Of a DNA stretch of 14,937 nucleotides, positions 13,315-14,937 are shown in pieces. The stretch lies in assembly GCA_018969885.1 (NCBI GenBank), contig JAGWXN010000049.1, positions 1-14,937 of the forward strand, written 5' to 3'. The DNA is from Betaproteobacteria bacterium. GTDB taxonomy: Bacteria > Pseudomonadota > Gammaproteobacteria > Burkholderiales > Burkholderiaceae. Numbering within the stretch: the first letter of the stretch is position 1; every line of letters starts with the position of its first letter. A model generated the notes under the pieces. The model did no database searches and was not told where the DNA came from. It saw only the letters and a program-made list of their open reading frames with translations. Made by a program: the position numbers and the translations under genes.

Positions 13315-14937
13315 TTGCAGCGAGCCGAGCAAGAGGGTTCTGCCGACCGAACCATTGGTATCCCAAACCGGGGGGCGGGTTCAGCGTCGCGCTCGCTCAT
13401 CGATCGGTTTGCGCGTGTCATCGGCCTCGCTGGTTTCATCGGTGTGCTGGGCGGATGCGCGGCACTGAACCCGGCAACCGAGCCGCCACCATCCTCCGCG
13501 CCCGCGCCGATCGCCGAGGCCTTCGCCCTCCCCGGACCTGAGCCCGAGCCCGGCCGGCACATCAGTCTGCGCGAGCGCCAGCGGGCCGAAGCGATCGCGC
13601 GACTCGAACTGGTGATCGACGAGGATGACGCCATGCGCGGCGCTGACCCCGGCCTGCCCGGTCGGCGCTTCGACAATATCTGGGACCGCATTCGCGCGGG
13701 CTTTGCCATGCCGCCGTTGGACACCCCGCTGGTAGAGCGCATGGAGCGCTTCTATCTCGGCAAGCCCGATTACCTCCAGCGGATGATGGTTCGCGGCGGG
13801 CCATATCTGTTCCACATCATCGAAGAAATCGAGAAGCGCGGCATGCCGGCCGAACTGGCTCTGCTGCCGTTCGTTGAGAGCGCAATGAACCCCACGGCAC
13901 TGTCCACTGCGCAAGCCTCGGGTCTTTGGCAATTCATTCCATCCACGGGTCGGGCTTACAACCTGCAGCAGGACTGGTGGGTGGACAACCGGCGTGATGT
14001 GGTCAAGTCCACCCAGGCGGCACTCGAGTATCTGCAGAAAATCTACGAAATGCAGGGTAACGACTGGTTCCTCGCGCTCGCGTCCTACAACTGGGGCGAG
14101 GGGGCGGTTGCGCGAGCAATCAAGCTCAACAAGTCGCGCAACAAGCCGGCTGATTACCTCTCGCTCAACATGCCCAACGAGACGCGCTACTACGTTCCCA
14201 AGCTGATTGCGCTCAAGAACATCCTGCTGCGCGCCGACGAACTGGGCCTCGCGCTGACGCGTCTGCCCAACCGTCCCTACTTCGTCACCATCGAAAAGAC
14301 CCGGCCGATTGATCTTAAGCTGGCAGCCGAATTCGCCGGGATGACCGTTGACGAGTTCCTTGAACTCAATCCCGCTCATAACCGCCCGGTGATCGCGGCC
14401 AGCCGCAACAGTGAAATCAAGCTTCCCGCCGAGCGGCTGGATGCATTCCTGGAAGCGATCGAGCGTCATGTCGCTTCGGGGCGGCCCTTCGTGACCTGGC
14501 AGCCCTACACGCTCAAGGCGGGCGAGACCCTTGAGCTGGTCGCCACGCGAGCCGGACTGAGTGCGGCCGACCTTCGGCGCGCCAACGGTGTCCGCCCCGC
14601 TGCGCGCCCGATCGCAGGCACGCGCCTCCTCATTCCGGGGCAGTCTGCTGGCGATGAGCGCAGGATCGAGGAGTTCGAGGGCCCGCGTATTGTTGAACTT
14701 GCGGAACAGCGCCCGGTCTATCACGTGGTGGCTCGTGGCGACACCTTTGCCTCCATCGCGCGTCGTCACAAAATCGCCGAGGCCAACCTGCGCAAACTCA
14801 ACCCTGGCGTTCAGGGCGAGCCTGCGCAAGGCACCCGACTGGTGATCCGCCCGGGTGCCGCGCAGTCGGTGGTTACCACCGAAAACGGTCGGCAGACGGT
14901 TGCCGCAATGCCAGCGCCCGCGCCGCAATCGGCCACA
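13315..14937 (+). CDS. mltD: Membrane-bound lytic murein transglycosylase D, lipoprotein (3' end outside window)
   Basis: Cleaves peptidoglycan glycan strands to leave 1,6-anhydro-muramyl ends. It is anchored to the outer membrane by lipid. The visible 541 residues contain a lipobox LGGC with Cys48 after a hydrophobic run (VIGLAGFIGVLGGC), then a Pro-rich linker. The transglycosylase domain spans about 177-280, with LLPFVESAMNP carrying catalytic E188, ASGLWQFIPSTGR, and ASYNWGEGAV. Two LysM glycan-binding domains follow (about 393-442 and 468-515). The frame stays open to the right edge, so it is already longer than E. coli MltD (452). The start is inferred as TTG at 13315 behind GGAGG; no ATG occurs in frame before the lipobox. 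That makes an unusually long 29-residue polar segment ahead of the hydrophobic core. It follows gloB as in E. coli. Confidence 0.9.
   Translation, partial: MQRAEQEGSADRTIGIPNRGAGSASRSLIDRFARVIGLAGFIGVLGGCAALNPATEPPPSSAPAPIAEAFALPGPEPEPGRHISLRERQRAEAIARLELVIDEDDAMRGADPGLPGRRFDNIWDRIRAGFAMPPLDTPLVERMERFYLGKPDYLQRMMVRGGPYLFHIIEEIEKRGMPAELALLPFVESAMNPTALSTAQASGLWQFIPSTGRAYNLQQDWWVDNRRDVVKSTQAALEYLQKIYEMQGNDWFLALASYNWGEGAVARAIKLNKSRNKPADYLSLNMPNETRYYVPKLIALKNILLRADELGLALTRLPNRPYFVTIEKTRPIDLKLAAEFAGMTVDEFLELNPAHNRPVIAASRNSEIKLPAERLDAFLEAIERHVASGRPFVTWQPYTLKAGETLELVATRAGLSAADLRRANGVRPAARPIAGTRLLIPGQSAGDERRIEEFEGPRIVELAEQRPVYHVVARGDTFASIARRHKIAEANLRKLNPGVQGEPAQGTRLVIRPGAAQSVVTTENGRQTVAAMPAPAPQSAT

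Noticed and set aside
13381..14928. Long open frame (515 codons) on the minus strand
   Set aside because: It is exactly antisense to the MltD frame, which has clear transglycosylase and LysM motifs. Long antisense frames are expected in GC-rich genes with strong third-position bias.

Overview
The window reads as a chromosomal segment of a high-GC betaproteobacterium, probably Burkholderiales-like, that can oxidise reduced sulfur. The grounds are a DUF2863-family gene (a family I know from betaproteobacteria), the order mltD, gloB, methyltransferase, rnhA, dnaQ (a proteobacterial housekeeping neighbourhood also seen in E. coli as mltD-gloB-yafS-rnhA-dnaQ), and a SoxCD-type sulfur dehydrogenase. 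Coding density is very high. No gene-free gap exceeds about 170 bases, and I saw no tRNA, rRNA, CRISPR array, transposase or integrase.

Left block (1-3030): a minus-strand operon runs from an ArsR-family repressor (start about 2181) through soxC, the molybdenum sulfane dehydrogenase, into soxD, its cytochrome c partner, which is cut by the left edge. The repressor and soxC overlap by ATGA. soxC and soxD are 11 bases apart. Divergent from them is an envelope thioredoxin-fold gene with a CPWC motif. The roughly 125-base AT-rich divide between them carries a strong sigma70-like promoter for the sox operon, with a short palindrome over its -10 box. Together this is a plausible sulfur-responsive switch controlling SoxCD and a periplasmic thiol protein.

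Middle block (3052-9498): four minus-strand genes in a tight chain, namely RND periplasmic adaptor, RND inner-membrane pump, dnaQ (proofreading exonuclease, GTG start) and a DUF2863 gene. The gaps are 12, 20 and 19 bases. The efflux pair sits between rnhA and dnaQ, which are neighbours in many proteobacteria, so dnaQ appears to be read from the pump operon. No outer-membrane channel gene is present.

Right block (9640-14937): rnhA (minus), a cyclopropane-fatty-acid synthase family gene (plus), a YafS-like methyltransferase (minus), gloB (plus) and mltD (plus, cut by the right edge). The synthase and methyltransferase overlap tail to tail by about 104 bases. The methyltransferase and gloB starts lie head to head only 4 bases apart. 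mltD has its own well-formed promoter with a perfect dyad on the -35 box, a second hairpin in the leader, and a TTG start behind GGAGG.

No wholly new system is obvious. The best leads are regulatory or organisational: the sox divergent operator, the efflux-dnaQ chain, the compressed methyltransferase/gloB junction and the structured mltD leader.
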